Of a stretch of DNA of 64,000 nucleotides, positions 43,847-51,868 are shown piece by piece. The stretch is taken from positions 1-64,000 of the forward strand of contig JAFQUJ010000009.1 in assembly GCA_017408585.1 (NCBI GenBank). Reading direction: 5' to 3'. The notes beneath the pieces were generated by a model. It ran no database searches. It was not told the DNA's origin and saw only the letters and a program-made list of their open reading frames with translations. The first letter of the stretch is position 1. Every line of letters starts with the position of its first letter. This DNA is from Clostridia bacterium. Lineage in GTDB: Bacteria > Bacillota > Clostridia > Oscillospirales > CAG-272. Both the position numbers and the translations under genes were made by a program.

Positions 43847-43917
43847 ATTCGATAATAAAATAATACAAAAATTCGATAAAATAATCTATTTACAATCTCT
43901 TGTAATCATTATAAAAT
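43847..43917 (+). promoter_or_regulatory. Direct repeats and promoter between AraC (2) and BspA-like gene C
   Basis: ATTCGATAA occurs at 43847-43855 and 43871-43879, 24 bases apart, each followed by A/T. Directly after comes TTTACA (43889), 17 bases, TAAAAT (43912-43917) reading toward 44000. Direct repeats just upstream of the -35 are the standard site for AraC activators. Confidence 0.6.
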
Positions 43918-43999
43918 AAAAGTGAAGAGTTGTCAATACCATTTATTGTTCAAGCAACTAATCAAATAAAAAACCACAAAAAATTCGAAGGAGAAAAAT

Positions 44000-45790
44000 A
44001 TGAAAAGGAAGCTTATTTTATTTGTGCTTGTCATCGCAGCTATGATGTGCTTTGCTATTTCCGCTAGCGCGACAACGATTGACAAAGACACAACCGTAAC
44101 TCTTAATGGAAGCTTTACAGTAGAAGATCAAAGCGTTGCCAACCCTGTTGTAAATCTTTACGACACAGACGGATATGCTCTTGTTTGGTATCTTAACACC
44201 GATAACAAGCTCGTTAGTGACAGGGCAGTTAATCTTATCACAGTTACCGACAACAAGGCAAAATTCAATGATGTGTCAAAATTCTATGGTGGCTCACAGC
44301 AAAAGGGCGTTATAGTAGTCAACCTAAGAGATGATTTTGCCCCGGACGGAATTAAAGGAATTGAAAAGTTCGATTCTAACTTCCAGTTTGGTTATTATGG
44401 CGCTAACAGAAATGTACCTATTCAATATTTTTATTTCCCAAAAACAGCAACTGAAATTATTGATAGAATGTTCCAAAACACTCAATTGATAATTGCCGAT
44501 ATTGAGCCCGGCACACCAATTACTTATATGGGTATTCACGCTGTGGCTCAGACTAACCTAAAGGAATTTTTCGTTCCTAAGGGAATTCCTAATTTTATAG
44601 AGAAGGATGATCTTGGCATTTTCCAAGATACTCAGCTTGAAAAAATCACCTTTGAGGAAGGCTCTCAAATAACAGTTATTCCATATAGATGCTTCTATAT
44701 GTGCAACAAGCTAAAAGAGCTTGTGTTGCCAAACACCGTTGAGGAAATACACGAAAGAGCCCTTCAGTTTACTTTGTGGGATTCAAACGCTAAGCTTGAA
44801 AAGCTCGTGCTCGGTGCAAGCTTCAAGGGCTTTAAGGGCGAAACAGGCGACAACTTCTATGTAAGAGGCGCTGCTAATGTAAAGGTTTATTTTCCCGCTA
44901 CATTTAAGGCTAGTAATGTTGATGTAAGCACAGCTCACCAGTATTTCACTCTCTGCCCAAATGCAACCTTCTATTATTGTGGAACGGAGGCAGAGTGGGA
45001 TGCTCTTATTACTGAAATTTCAAAGGGCAAAAATGGCGCAACAGGTACAGACTCAGGCGAAAATATCATAACCGCAAAGAATAATGGCAAGGTTACATTT
45101 AATGTTAGCGCTTGCGATTCATTCTATAAATCAGTACATAGCTATAAGGCAGATAGCGATTGCATTAAGGGCGCAGAGTGCCAAAGATGCACAAATAAGC
45201 TCGCCTCGCAGATAGACCACACCTATTATAGCTCTCTTGAATACCCACAGGGCTACACACAAGATGGCATATATAACTATGGTTGCTCAAACGAGGGCTG
45301 TCTTGCAATTGATATTACAAATCAAAAGGCAGATCCAATCTTTGAGGCAAAGGGCTACTCAACAAATTCAGAGAAGAATGCAATCAATGGTGGATACAGA
45401 GTAGATTTCGACGCTCTTGACCTATACACAGATGTGCACGGTAGCCTAAGATATGGAATTATCATAGCAAATGCAAATTCCTTTGATGGCGAAATGTTTG
45501 ATGGCGAATTCAAGGTAACAAGCCAAAAGGCAATTCAGGTTGAGATTAATAATGATTATTCCAACTTCGATTGTACAATAAGCTATGGCGCAAACACAGG
45601 CGCAAGCCTTGAGCTTGTAATCACCGCTTACACAATCGACGCAAGTGGAAATGTCACCTTCATTCAAGCAGATAGCGTTTATGCAGAAAGCGCAACAATC
45701 GGCTCAAGCACCTTCCAAAAGATCACTCTTCAAAAGGTAGTTGCAAATCAACCGGCCTCTAAAAACGACGAGGAAGATTTAATCGCTTAA
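44000..45790 (+). CDS. Secreted BspA-like repeat protein (C)
   Basis: A 596-residue protein with a Sec signal peptide (1-24, AISASA cleavage site). The middle (about 130-300) contains degenerate BspA-type repeats (PYRCFYMCNKLKELVLPNTV near 232). A Cys/His module (DSDC...CQRC..., then H) near 390-410 leads to the C-terminal domain at 452-596, which matches the proteins at 30594 and 32994 and has YGIIIANANSFDGE and LVITAYTIDASGNVTFIQAD blocks. Long stretches of the DNA for this domain are near-identical to the gene at 32994, so the 3' ends are recently duplicated or converted. AAGGAG precedes the ATG, and an AraC regulator is divergent. Function unknown; probably surface-exposed or released. 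Confidence 0.8.
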   Translation: MKRKLILFVLVIAAMMCFAISASATTIDKDTTVTLNGSFTVEDQSVANPVVNLYDTDGYALVWYLNTDNKLVSDRAVNLITVTDNKAKFNDVSKFYGGSQQKGVIVVNLRDDFAPDGIKGIEKFDSNFQFGYYGANRNVPIQYFYFPKTATEIIDRMFQNTQLIIADIEPGTPITYMGIHAVAQTNLKEFFVPKGIPNFIEKDDLGIFQDTQLEKITFEEGSQITVIPYRCFYMCNKLKELVLPNTVEEIHERALQFTLWDSNAKLEKLVLGASFKGFKGETGDNFYVRGAANVKVYFPATFKASNVDVSTAHQYFTLCPNATFYYCGTEAEWDALITEISKGKNGATGTDSGENIITAKNNGKVTFNVSACDSFYKSVHSYKADSDCIKGAECQRCTNKLASQIDHTYYSSLEYPQGYTQDGIYNYGCSNEGCLAIDITNQKADPIFEAKGYSTNSEKNAINGGYRVDFDALDLYTDVHGSLRYGIIIANANSFDGEMFDGEFKVTSQKAIQVEINNDYSNFDCTISYGANTGASLELVITAYTIDASGNVTFIQADSVYAESATIGSSTFQKITLQKVVANQPASKNDEEDLIA

Positions 45791-45798
45791 ATACAAAC

Positions 45799-45829
45799 AA
45801 AAAACCAACCCATATGGGTTGGTTTTTAT
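45799..45829. terminator. Bidirectional terminator after BspA-like gene C
   Basis: AAAAACCAACCC-ATAT-GGGTTGGTTTTT, perfect stem, T-runs on both strands. Confidence 0.9.
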
Positions 45830-45833
45830 CGTC

Positions 45834-46526
45834 TTATAAAAGCACCTCTTTATTTGTTCCGTAGAAAATATCGTCGTGATTAGATAGCCTTTTGCAGACC
45901 TCTTCAAATTTTTCCCATGTGATATATTCTGCGTCCATTTCATAAGAGTGTCCCCAAATGTAAAGCAGAGCAACCTCATCGCTATCTAGCGCTAAAAATC
46001 TATCCACAATTTCATCAAGACGCTCGTCAATGTAATGCACGCTGGGATTGAACCTTAAAAGGTTCTCTTGTGCGCCAAAATCATATGTTGAGGTAATCGT
46101 TCTTGCAAGCTTAATGCCTGTGTGATTTCTTATAATTTCAGACACATGGTCGTTGTTATTCTCTCCACCACAGGGATACGCCATGCTCACCACCTCGTAG
46201 CCACAAAGCCTTGATAAATTCTGCCTGTCAAGTTCGACCTGTCGAATGATTTCGTCATCGGAAAGAGAGGGCAAAAACGGGTGAGTCAAGGTGTGAGCTG
46301 CCACCTCGTGCCCTGCATAAATTTCCCTTATTTTGTCAGCTGGAATTTTGTCATGACGAACAGTCCTTCCGTTTCTGTCAAGCGTACCATCAAGTCCTAA
46401 AAACTCCGAATTCAAATTAAATGTACCCTTTAAGCCATATTTGTTGAAAATTTCAATCAATCTTATATCCTGTGTCACTCCATCGTCAAAGCTGAAGGTA
46501 ACTGCCTTTGTTTTTCCATTCCACAT
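45834..46526 (-). CDS. Polysaccharide deacetylase (NodB domain), intracellular
   Basis: A 230-residue NodB-type deacetylase. The catalytic/metal pair is in TFSFDDGVTQD (residues 10-20) and the zinc ligands in GHEVAAHTLTH (about 72-82), followed by a third conserved block SMAYPCGGEN near 112-121. No signal sequence or membrane anchor, which is unusual for the peptidoglycan-acting members. It is downstream of a sugar-nucleotide reductase-like gene by nine bases on the same strand, so the two are likely co-transcribed and may work on one cytoplasmic glycan precursor. The first ATG lacks a strong ribosome site, suggesting coupling to the upstream gene. Confidence 0.82.
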   Translation of the reverse strand: MWNGKTKAVTFSFDDGVTQDIRLIEIFNKYGLKGTFNLNSEFLGLDGTLDRNGRTVRHDKIPADKIREIYAGHEVAAHTLTHPFLPSLSDDEIIRQVELDRQNLSRLCGYEVVSMAYPCGGENNNDHVSEIIRNHTGIKLARTITSTYDFGAQENLLRFNPSVHYIDERLDEIVDRFLALDSDEVALLYIWGHSYEMDAEYITWEKFEEVCKRLSNHDDIFYGTNKEVLL

Positions 46527-46535
46527 ATAAAGTCC

Positions 46536-47324
46536 TCACTTTTTAAGTCCATAATCAATAGCGCATTTTTTGAGTGCGTCCTCAACGCTACTGAAAATCA
46601 CGCCATATTGCCTTGCTTTATCACAATTTACCCATAAATTGTTCCTTGATGGCGCATCCTCAACTCGTATATCCTTGCCAATAAGCGCCAAAAAATCCTT
46701 AGTTATCTCATACATGCTCTTTGTTGTTTCGCTACCGAAATTATACGCCCCACCGGGAAGCCTCATCACCGCTTCCATGTTGTCGGCAACCTCCTTTAGA
46801 TAGGTTATGCCCCTGTATTGCTGTGAGCTATAACAAACAGAGTCGCTAGCGTTTAAAATTCCCATAAAATAATTGGATTTTTTAAGATAATAATCATACA
46901 TCCATTCGGCGCGTAGCATAACAGCATTGGGGTCAATATCAAGCACCCTGTGTTCCATTTCGAGCTTGTGACGCGCATATGTGTTTCCCGGATTTACCAT
47001 ATCCTCGCTAAAAGGACAATCACCTGCGCTACCGCTGTAAACCTGATCCGAGCTAAAGCATATAAGCTTTATCCCCCTTGACGCCCTCGCCAAGTATGTA
47101 GGGATTAGAACATTGGCAACATAAGATGCCTCAGGATCTCTTTCGCACTCACCAATATCGGAAATTGCCGCAGTATGTATAATCGTGTCGGCTTGACTTC
47201 CCTCGACGATGCGCCGAATATCGTCCTCGCTAAGCCCTTTAAGCGACGGACAAGCGATAGCATTCTCGCACGCCTGTAATAACTTGCCACCAACAAAGCC
47301 ACTTGTACCTGTAATTAAAATCAT
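46536..47324 (-). CDS. NAD-dependent epimerase/dTDP-4-dehydrorhamnose reductase-like protein
   Basis: A 262-residue short-chain dehydrogenase of the extended (RmlD-like) type. The nucleotide site is ITGTSGFVGGKLL near 3-15 and the catalytic Tyr-x3-Lys is in TYARHKLEME near 135. Ser in the CFSSDQVYSG block (about 104-113) completes the triad. The ATG at 47324 is preferred over one four codons earlier because GGGGGC lies six bases before it. RmlD makes dTDP-L-rhamnose, which would suit the rhamnose-related enzymes 2 kb away, but the other rml genes are not here and the substrate is not proved. First gene of a probable pair with the deacetylase. Confidence 0.78.
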   Translation of the reverse strand: MILITGTSGFVGGKLLQACENAIACPSLKGLSEDDIRRIVEGSQADTIIHTAAISDIGECERDPEASYVANVLIPTYLARASRGIKLICFSSDQVYSGSAGDCPFSEDMVNPGNTYARHKLEMEHRVLDIDPNAVMLRAEWMYDYYLKKSNYFMGILNASDSVCYSSQQYRGITYLKEVADNMEAVMRLPGGAYNFGSETTKSMYEITKDFLALIGKDIRVEDAPSRNNLWVNCDKARQYGVIFSSVEDALKKCAIDYGLKK

Positions 47325-47412
47325 GTTTGCCCCCATAAATTCTATTTACCCTATTATATCACAAGCCAACAACCATTTCAACTTAAAAAGCGCACTCTGC
47401 CTAAAAAATATA

Positions 47413-47441
47413 TTGAAAAGCGCGAATCTTTATGGTAAAAT
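47413..47441 (+). promoter_or_regulatory. Promoter of CotH-kinase lipoprotein gene 2
   Basis: TTGAAA, 17 bases, TAAAAT, 36 bases before the ATG at 47478. Confidence 0.75.
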
Positions 47442-47477
47442 CATATTTAGAGAGAAAATGCTCACAAAGGAGAACAA

Positions 47478-49559
47478 ATGAAGCTATTCAAGAAATTCAA
47501 GGGCGCGTTGATTGTCGCCATATTATCACTTTGTCTATGCCTTATAGGCTGTGATGCTTTTATCGAAAATTTAGAAAGTATGCTCGCAACTCAATCATCA
47601 TCTGAGAGCGAGAGCCAAGCCGAAACGGAAGCAAAGACCGAGGATGAAAGCGAGAGCCAAACACAGCTCGAGAGCGAAAGCCAAATTGAGAGTGAAAGCC
47701 AAACAGAGAGTGAAACCGAAGCCGAGAGTGAAACCGAAAAGAATTATTTTGTTGCAACGGTGCGCTCTAATGCTAACATCGTCGCCTCTCCATATGCTGA
47801 TCCAAACGCCATAGTTCCCGAAGCTTTAAGTGGAGCTTACTACTCGGCAAGCACCCCCGGTGGAGAGCCACAAAACGACGGAACAGGCAAAATTTGGCTA
47901 ACTTTAAAGCCCGTCAAGGACTATTCCGTGCAAAGCGTTAATATAACCGGCAAATATACCGAGATAAAAGACCTGGGTCGCGACCTGTATTGCATTTATG
48001 GGGTAAAATCCGACCTTTCTGTAAGTGTTACCGCCAAGCTCACGCCTAGCGTAGATAGCGAAATCCTCGAGGATTGTGGCTATGGAATTACCGATGACGG
48101 AAAAATGATAGTGTCATGGAACGAAAGCCCCGAAGAGCCTGTAAGATATGTTGAGGTAACCTATAACGATGGAACAGGCACACGCATCGAATATTTTGAC
48201 TCGCTACAAGGCAAGGCAGAGCTTTTTAAGATGACTGAAAGCAAAATTTACACAGTCAGCCTAAGGGCAATCGGCTATAAAGGCGCAGGCAAAAGGGTGG
48301 AGCTAAGTGGTTGCTACATGAAGGCTCCTAAGGATGTTCCTTTCCCAAGAGTTGAGATAACAACTCAAAATTATATATGGCCCGAGTGCGATTTTGTAAG
48401 CTCTCCCAGTGGCTGTTGGGGGGCGGGCATTACAAACGCCTTTTATGAGCAATGTATAATGACCATCTATAACGAGGATAATGAGGCTGTATATACCTCA
48501 TCTACAAAAGCAGACGAGAGCGAAAGGTATCTTGGTGCAAAAATGAAAATTCGTGGCAACACGAGCGCGCACCATGAGCAAAAAGCAAGATACCCATACA
48601 AAATCAAGCTCGATGAAAAGGCAGACCTTCTCGAACCATTAATTGGACGCCCTGACGCCAAGGCGGGCTATGCCGATAAGGATTGGGTGCTCCTAAACTA
48701 TGGAGCAGATGGCTTTAGAGCCACAGGTGACGCCATAGCTGATGCAGTAGGCACAGAATGGTCACCCGATTATTGCTATGTAAGCCTATATCTAAACGGA
48801 GAATATAGAGGCATATATGTGCTCTCCGAGGCAGTCGAGGAGGGCAACGGAGCAGGCGAGGATGCTTGGAGAGTTAGTGTAGATACAGACGGATATGTCT
48901 TTGAGTGTGATGCGTATTGGTGGAATGAGGACCTATCATTCTCAACACCTCTAACCGAGGAAACTCCTATGCACTTCACCTTCAAATATCCCGATACCGA
49001 CTATTTGAGTGCCGATTCTCCCGAGGTAAAGTATCTTCAAGATTATCTAAGTGCCTTTGAGGAGGCGCTCATGAGGGACGACGACTCGTATCTTGAATAT
49101 ATCGACCTCGACACCTTTGTAAAATGGCTTCTTGTGTCTGATTATCTATGTATTGAGGATGGCGGTGGCTGTAATCTTTATCTTTATAAAAAGAACTCAA
49201 GCGAGGACTCGAAAATTGCAATGGGGCCAAACTGGGACTTTGACTCATATATGGGAAATGAATATGCGCTTTCAACCATTCGTATGAAATGGAAGGGCGC
49301 TCCCTTCTACTACCAATACCTAGTAAAAAAGGATTCCTTCAACGCAAGATATAAGGAGCTTCTAAACGAAACCAAGGACGAGCTTGTGACATATGTCGAA
49401 AACGCATTTGCGCAAATTGATAATGATGCTCACAATGAGCTTTTAAAGTATCAAGGCGCGCGCTTTGGCACATCGACAAAGTCACTTTCCGAGCAAAAGG
49501 CAGAGTTTTTAGAATGGCTTGAAATACATCTTGAGTGGATGAACGGACAATTTAACTAA
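47478..49559 (+). CDS. CotH-kinase family lipoprotein with Ser/Glu-rich stalk (2)
   Basis: A 693-residue lipoprotein with lipobox LIGC (Cys near 25). Residues about 38-90 are a low-complexity Ser/Glu/Thr/Gln stalk of repeating ESES and ESQTE units. A beta-rich part leads to the CotH kinase domain: MKIRGNTSAHHEQKARYPYK near 355-374, VLLNYGADGFRATGD near 403, EYRGIYVLSE near 437, and the metal/active motif GPNWDFDSYMG near 583-593. The stalk probably holds the kinase away from the membrane. It has its own promoter and lies 25 bases before the rhamnosidase gene, so it may head that operon. It differs from CotH protein 1 by lacking the Cys-rich repeats. Confidence 0.82.
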   Translation: MKLFKKFKGALIVAILSLCLCLIGCDAFIENLESMLATQSSSESESQAETEAKTEDESESQTQLESESQIESESQTESETEAESETEKNYFVATVRSNANIVASPYADPNAIVPEALSGAYYSASTPGGEPQNDGTGKIWLTLKPVKDYSVQSVNITGKYTEIKDLGRDLYCIYGVKSDLSVSVTAKLTPSVDSEILEDCGYGITDDGKMIVSWNESPEEPVRYVEVTYNDGTGTRIEYFDSLQGKAELFKMTESKIYTVSLRAIGYKGAGKRVELSGCYMKAPKDVPFPRVEITTQNYIWPECDFVSSPSGCWGAGITNAFYEQCIMTIYNEDNEAVYTSSTKADESERYLGAKMKIRGNTSAHHEQKARYPYKIKLDEKADLLEPLIGRPDAKAGYADKDWVLLNYGADGFRATGDAIADAVGTEWSPDYCYVSLYLNGEYRGIYVLSEAVEEGNGAGEDAWRVSVDTDGYVFECDAYWWNEDLSFSTPLTEETPMHFTFKYPDTDYLSADSPEVKYLQDYLSAFEEALMRDDDSYLEYIDLDTFVKWLLVSDYLCIEDGGGCNLYLYKKNSSEDSKIAMGPNWDFDSYMGNEYALSTIRMKWKGAPFYYQYLVKKDSFNARYKELLNETKDELVTYVENAFAQIDNDAHNELLKYQGARFGTSTKSLSEQKAEFLEWLEIHLEWMNGQFN

Positions 49560-49584
49560 TAATAAAAACAGAAAAAAGGAAAAT

Positions 49585-51714
49585 ATGTTTGAAAACGCAA
49601 GCTGGATAATCCATCCAAATAATAATTTATACGAGCCTGTGTGCTTTATCAAGACCTTCAAGGCGGATAAGGTGAAAAGGGCGCTTCTAAATGTAACCAC
49701 GCTTGGTTGCTATTACCCAATGCTAAACGGTGAAAGAATAGGCGATTTTATACTCGCTCCGGGCTTTACCTCTCGCAAAAGAGTTCAATATCAAAGCTAT
49801 GATATAACCAAAATGCTAAAGGCCGATAACACCCTTGAAATCACGGTTGGCGATGGCTGGTATAACGGAAAAATAAACTTTGTTGTCGCAAACGATACCC
49901 CCAAGGCACTACTTTGCCAAATTGAAATTATTTATACCGACAACACTAAAAAAACAATCGTCACAGGCGATAATTGGCTTGTACGCAAGGATAAATTGCG
50001 CTTTGCGGAGCTATACGATGGCGAATTTTATGATAGCAATTTTGAGGACGCTCCCGTAAACGCCAAGATACTGAGTCACGATAAGAAAATCGTAGTAAAG
50101 CAACAGGGAGTGTATGTTAAGGAGCAAGAAATAATCAAGCCAATCGCTATTTTCAAAGCTCCAAATGGTGACACAATTATCGACTTTGGTCAAAACCTAA
50201 CAGGCTATTTTGAATTTACAGCAAACGCCAAAAGGGGCGATAGGGTTGAGTTTACCGTTTGCGAGGAGCTCGATAAATATGGTAACTTCTATAACGAGAA
50301 CTATCGTGACGCCAAGGCACGCTTTGAATATATTTGTCATGACGGGTTAAATACATATAAGCCAAGGCTTGCCTTTTGGGGCTTTAGATATATGCGTGTC
50401 GATAGCTTTCCCTGCGAAATTACCGCTGATAATATAAGCGCAATCGTCGTTCACTCCGACATAAAACGAACCGGCTATTTAAGTAGCTCAAGTAGGCTTC
50501 TCAATAAGCTTTTCTCTAATATAATTTGGGGACAAAAGGGCAACTTCCTTGACATACCAACCGATTGCCCTCAAAGAAATGAGCGACAGGGCTGGACAGG
50601 CGATGCTAGCGTATTCTGTAAAACTGCGTCATATAACTATGATGTTGAGGCGTTCTTTGAAAAATGGTTAACCGATCTAAAGCTCGATCAAGGCAAGAAG
50701 GGGAATATACCAAATATAATTCCTCAAACTGTGTGCTGGGATTGGTCAACAACAGAAACCACAGGCGCTCTTTGGGGAGATAGTGCAACCATAATCCCAT
50801 ATCAAATGTATAAAACCTACGGAAGCACACGCATACTGAAAAGCCTATATCCAACAATGAAAAGATATCTTGGCTATATCGCTACTCACACTAAAAAAAG
50901 ATACCTTTGGTATGGATGCGACCAATTTGGCGATTGGCTCGGGCTTGATGCCCCTAGCGGAAGCTATCGTGGCTCGTCAAACGAGGATTTTATTGCCTCT
51001 GTATTTTACTATAATTCTGCTAAAATAGTGGCAGATGTGTCCAGAATACTAGGCAAGGACGGGACCAAATATGACCTCTTGGCACAGAAAATTCTAGATA
51101 AAATAAGAAACACCTTCAAGGACTACAAAACTCAAACCGAATGTACCCTCGCCTTGTATTTTGATATTGCCGAGGATAAGGCAAGCGTGGCAAAGGCCTT
51201 AAACGATATGATAAGGGCAAACGGTAACAGATTGACAACAGGCTTTGTCGGCACTCCGTTTTTGCTACACGCTCTATCTCAAAATGGCTATACCGAAACT
51301 GCATATGACCTACTTTTACAGGAAAAATTCCCTTCGTGGCTCTATTCCGTAAGACAGGGCGCAACTACAATTTGGGAGCATTGGGATGGCAAAAACGAGC
51401 AGGGTGATTTTTGGTCGAAGAGCATGAACTCCTTTAACCACTACGCCTATGGCAGTGTAGCTGATTGGGTGTACGAGGAGGCGTGTGGAATCAAGCCTAA
51501 AATCGCAGGCTTTGAAGAGGTGATAATAGCCCCGAAGCCCACCGATAAGCTCGACCATCTAAGCGCCATAATTCATACTCGCAACGGAAAAATTCTCTCA
51601 AAATGGTATCATGAGAACGGAAAAATTCGCTACGAAATCGAAACCCCCGTAAGCGCTACAATCATAATAGATGGAAGAGAATACATCGTTCCAAGTGGTA
51701 AATACCTATTTTAA
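49585..51714 (+). CDS. Alpha-L-rhamnosidase, GH78 family
   Basis: A 709-residue cytoplasmic enzyme that releases terminal alpha-L-rhamnose from glycans or glycosides. It has an N-terminal beta domain (NGERIGDFILAPGFTSRKR near 49-67), a second beta domain with DFGQNLTGYFEFT near 198, the (alpha/alpha)6 catalytic barrel with DCPQRNERQGWTGDA at about 327-341 (the Glu in NER is a catalytic candidate) and TTIWEHWDG near 593, and a C-terminal beta domain. All are family signatures. No signal peptide. It is 25 bases after the CotH gene, with AAAAGGA before the ATG. The hairpin after its stop may lower read-through into the next gene. Family assignment is firm, substrate inferred. Confidence 0.92.
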   Translation: MFENASWIIHPNNNLYEPVCFIKTFKADKVKRALLNVTTLGCYYPMLNGERIGDFILAPGFTSRKRVQYQSYDITKMLKADNTLEITVGDGWYNGKINFVVANDTPKALLCQIEIIYTDNTKKTIVTGDNWLVRKDKLRFAELYDGEFYDSNFEDAPVNAKILSHDKKIVVKQQGVYVKEQEIIKPIAIFKAPNGDTIIDFGQNLTGYFEFTANAKRGDRVEFTVCEELDKYGNFYNENYRDAKARFEYICHDGLNTYKPRLAFWGFRYMRVDSFPCEITADNISAIVVHSDIKRTGYLSSSSRLLNKLFSNIIWGQKGNFLDIPTDCPQRNERQGWTGDASVFCKTASYNYDVEAFFEKWLTDLKLDQGKKGNIPNIIPQTVCWDWSTTETTGALWGDSATIIPYQMYKTYGSTRILKSLYPTMKRYLGYIATHTKKRYLWYGCDQFGDWLGLDAPSGSYRGSSNEDFIASVFYYNSAKIVADVSRILGKDGTKYDLLAQKILDKIRNTFKDYKTQTECTLALYFDIAEDKASVAKALNDMIRANGNRLTTGFVGTPFLLHALSQNGYTETAYDLLLQEKFPSWLYSVRQGATTIWEHWDGKNEQGDFWSKSMNSFNHYAYGSVADWVYEEACGIKPKIAGFEEVIIAPKPTDKLDHLSAIIHTRNGKILSKWYHENGKIRYEIETPVSATIIIDGREYIVPSGKYLF

Positions 51715-51721
51715 GATGACC

Positions 51722-51752
51722 CAAAGACCTCACGCTAGTCGTGAGGTCTTTG
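51722..51752 (+). terminator. Hairpin after the rhamnosidase gene
   Basis: CAAAGACCTCACG-CTAGT-CGTGAGGTCTTTG: a 13-bp perfect stem with only three T after it; termination is probably partial. Confidence 0.65.
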
Positions 51753-51868
51753 CCTTATAGGCAAAAATTTCAAATAACCCCCTGAAAAAATCGCAATATC
51801 TCTTGATATTTGATGCACATCTATGGTATCATAATGATATAGTATTTGCAAAGCAAAAGGAGAACACA

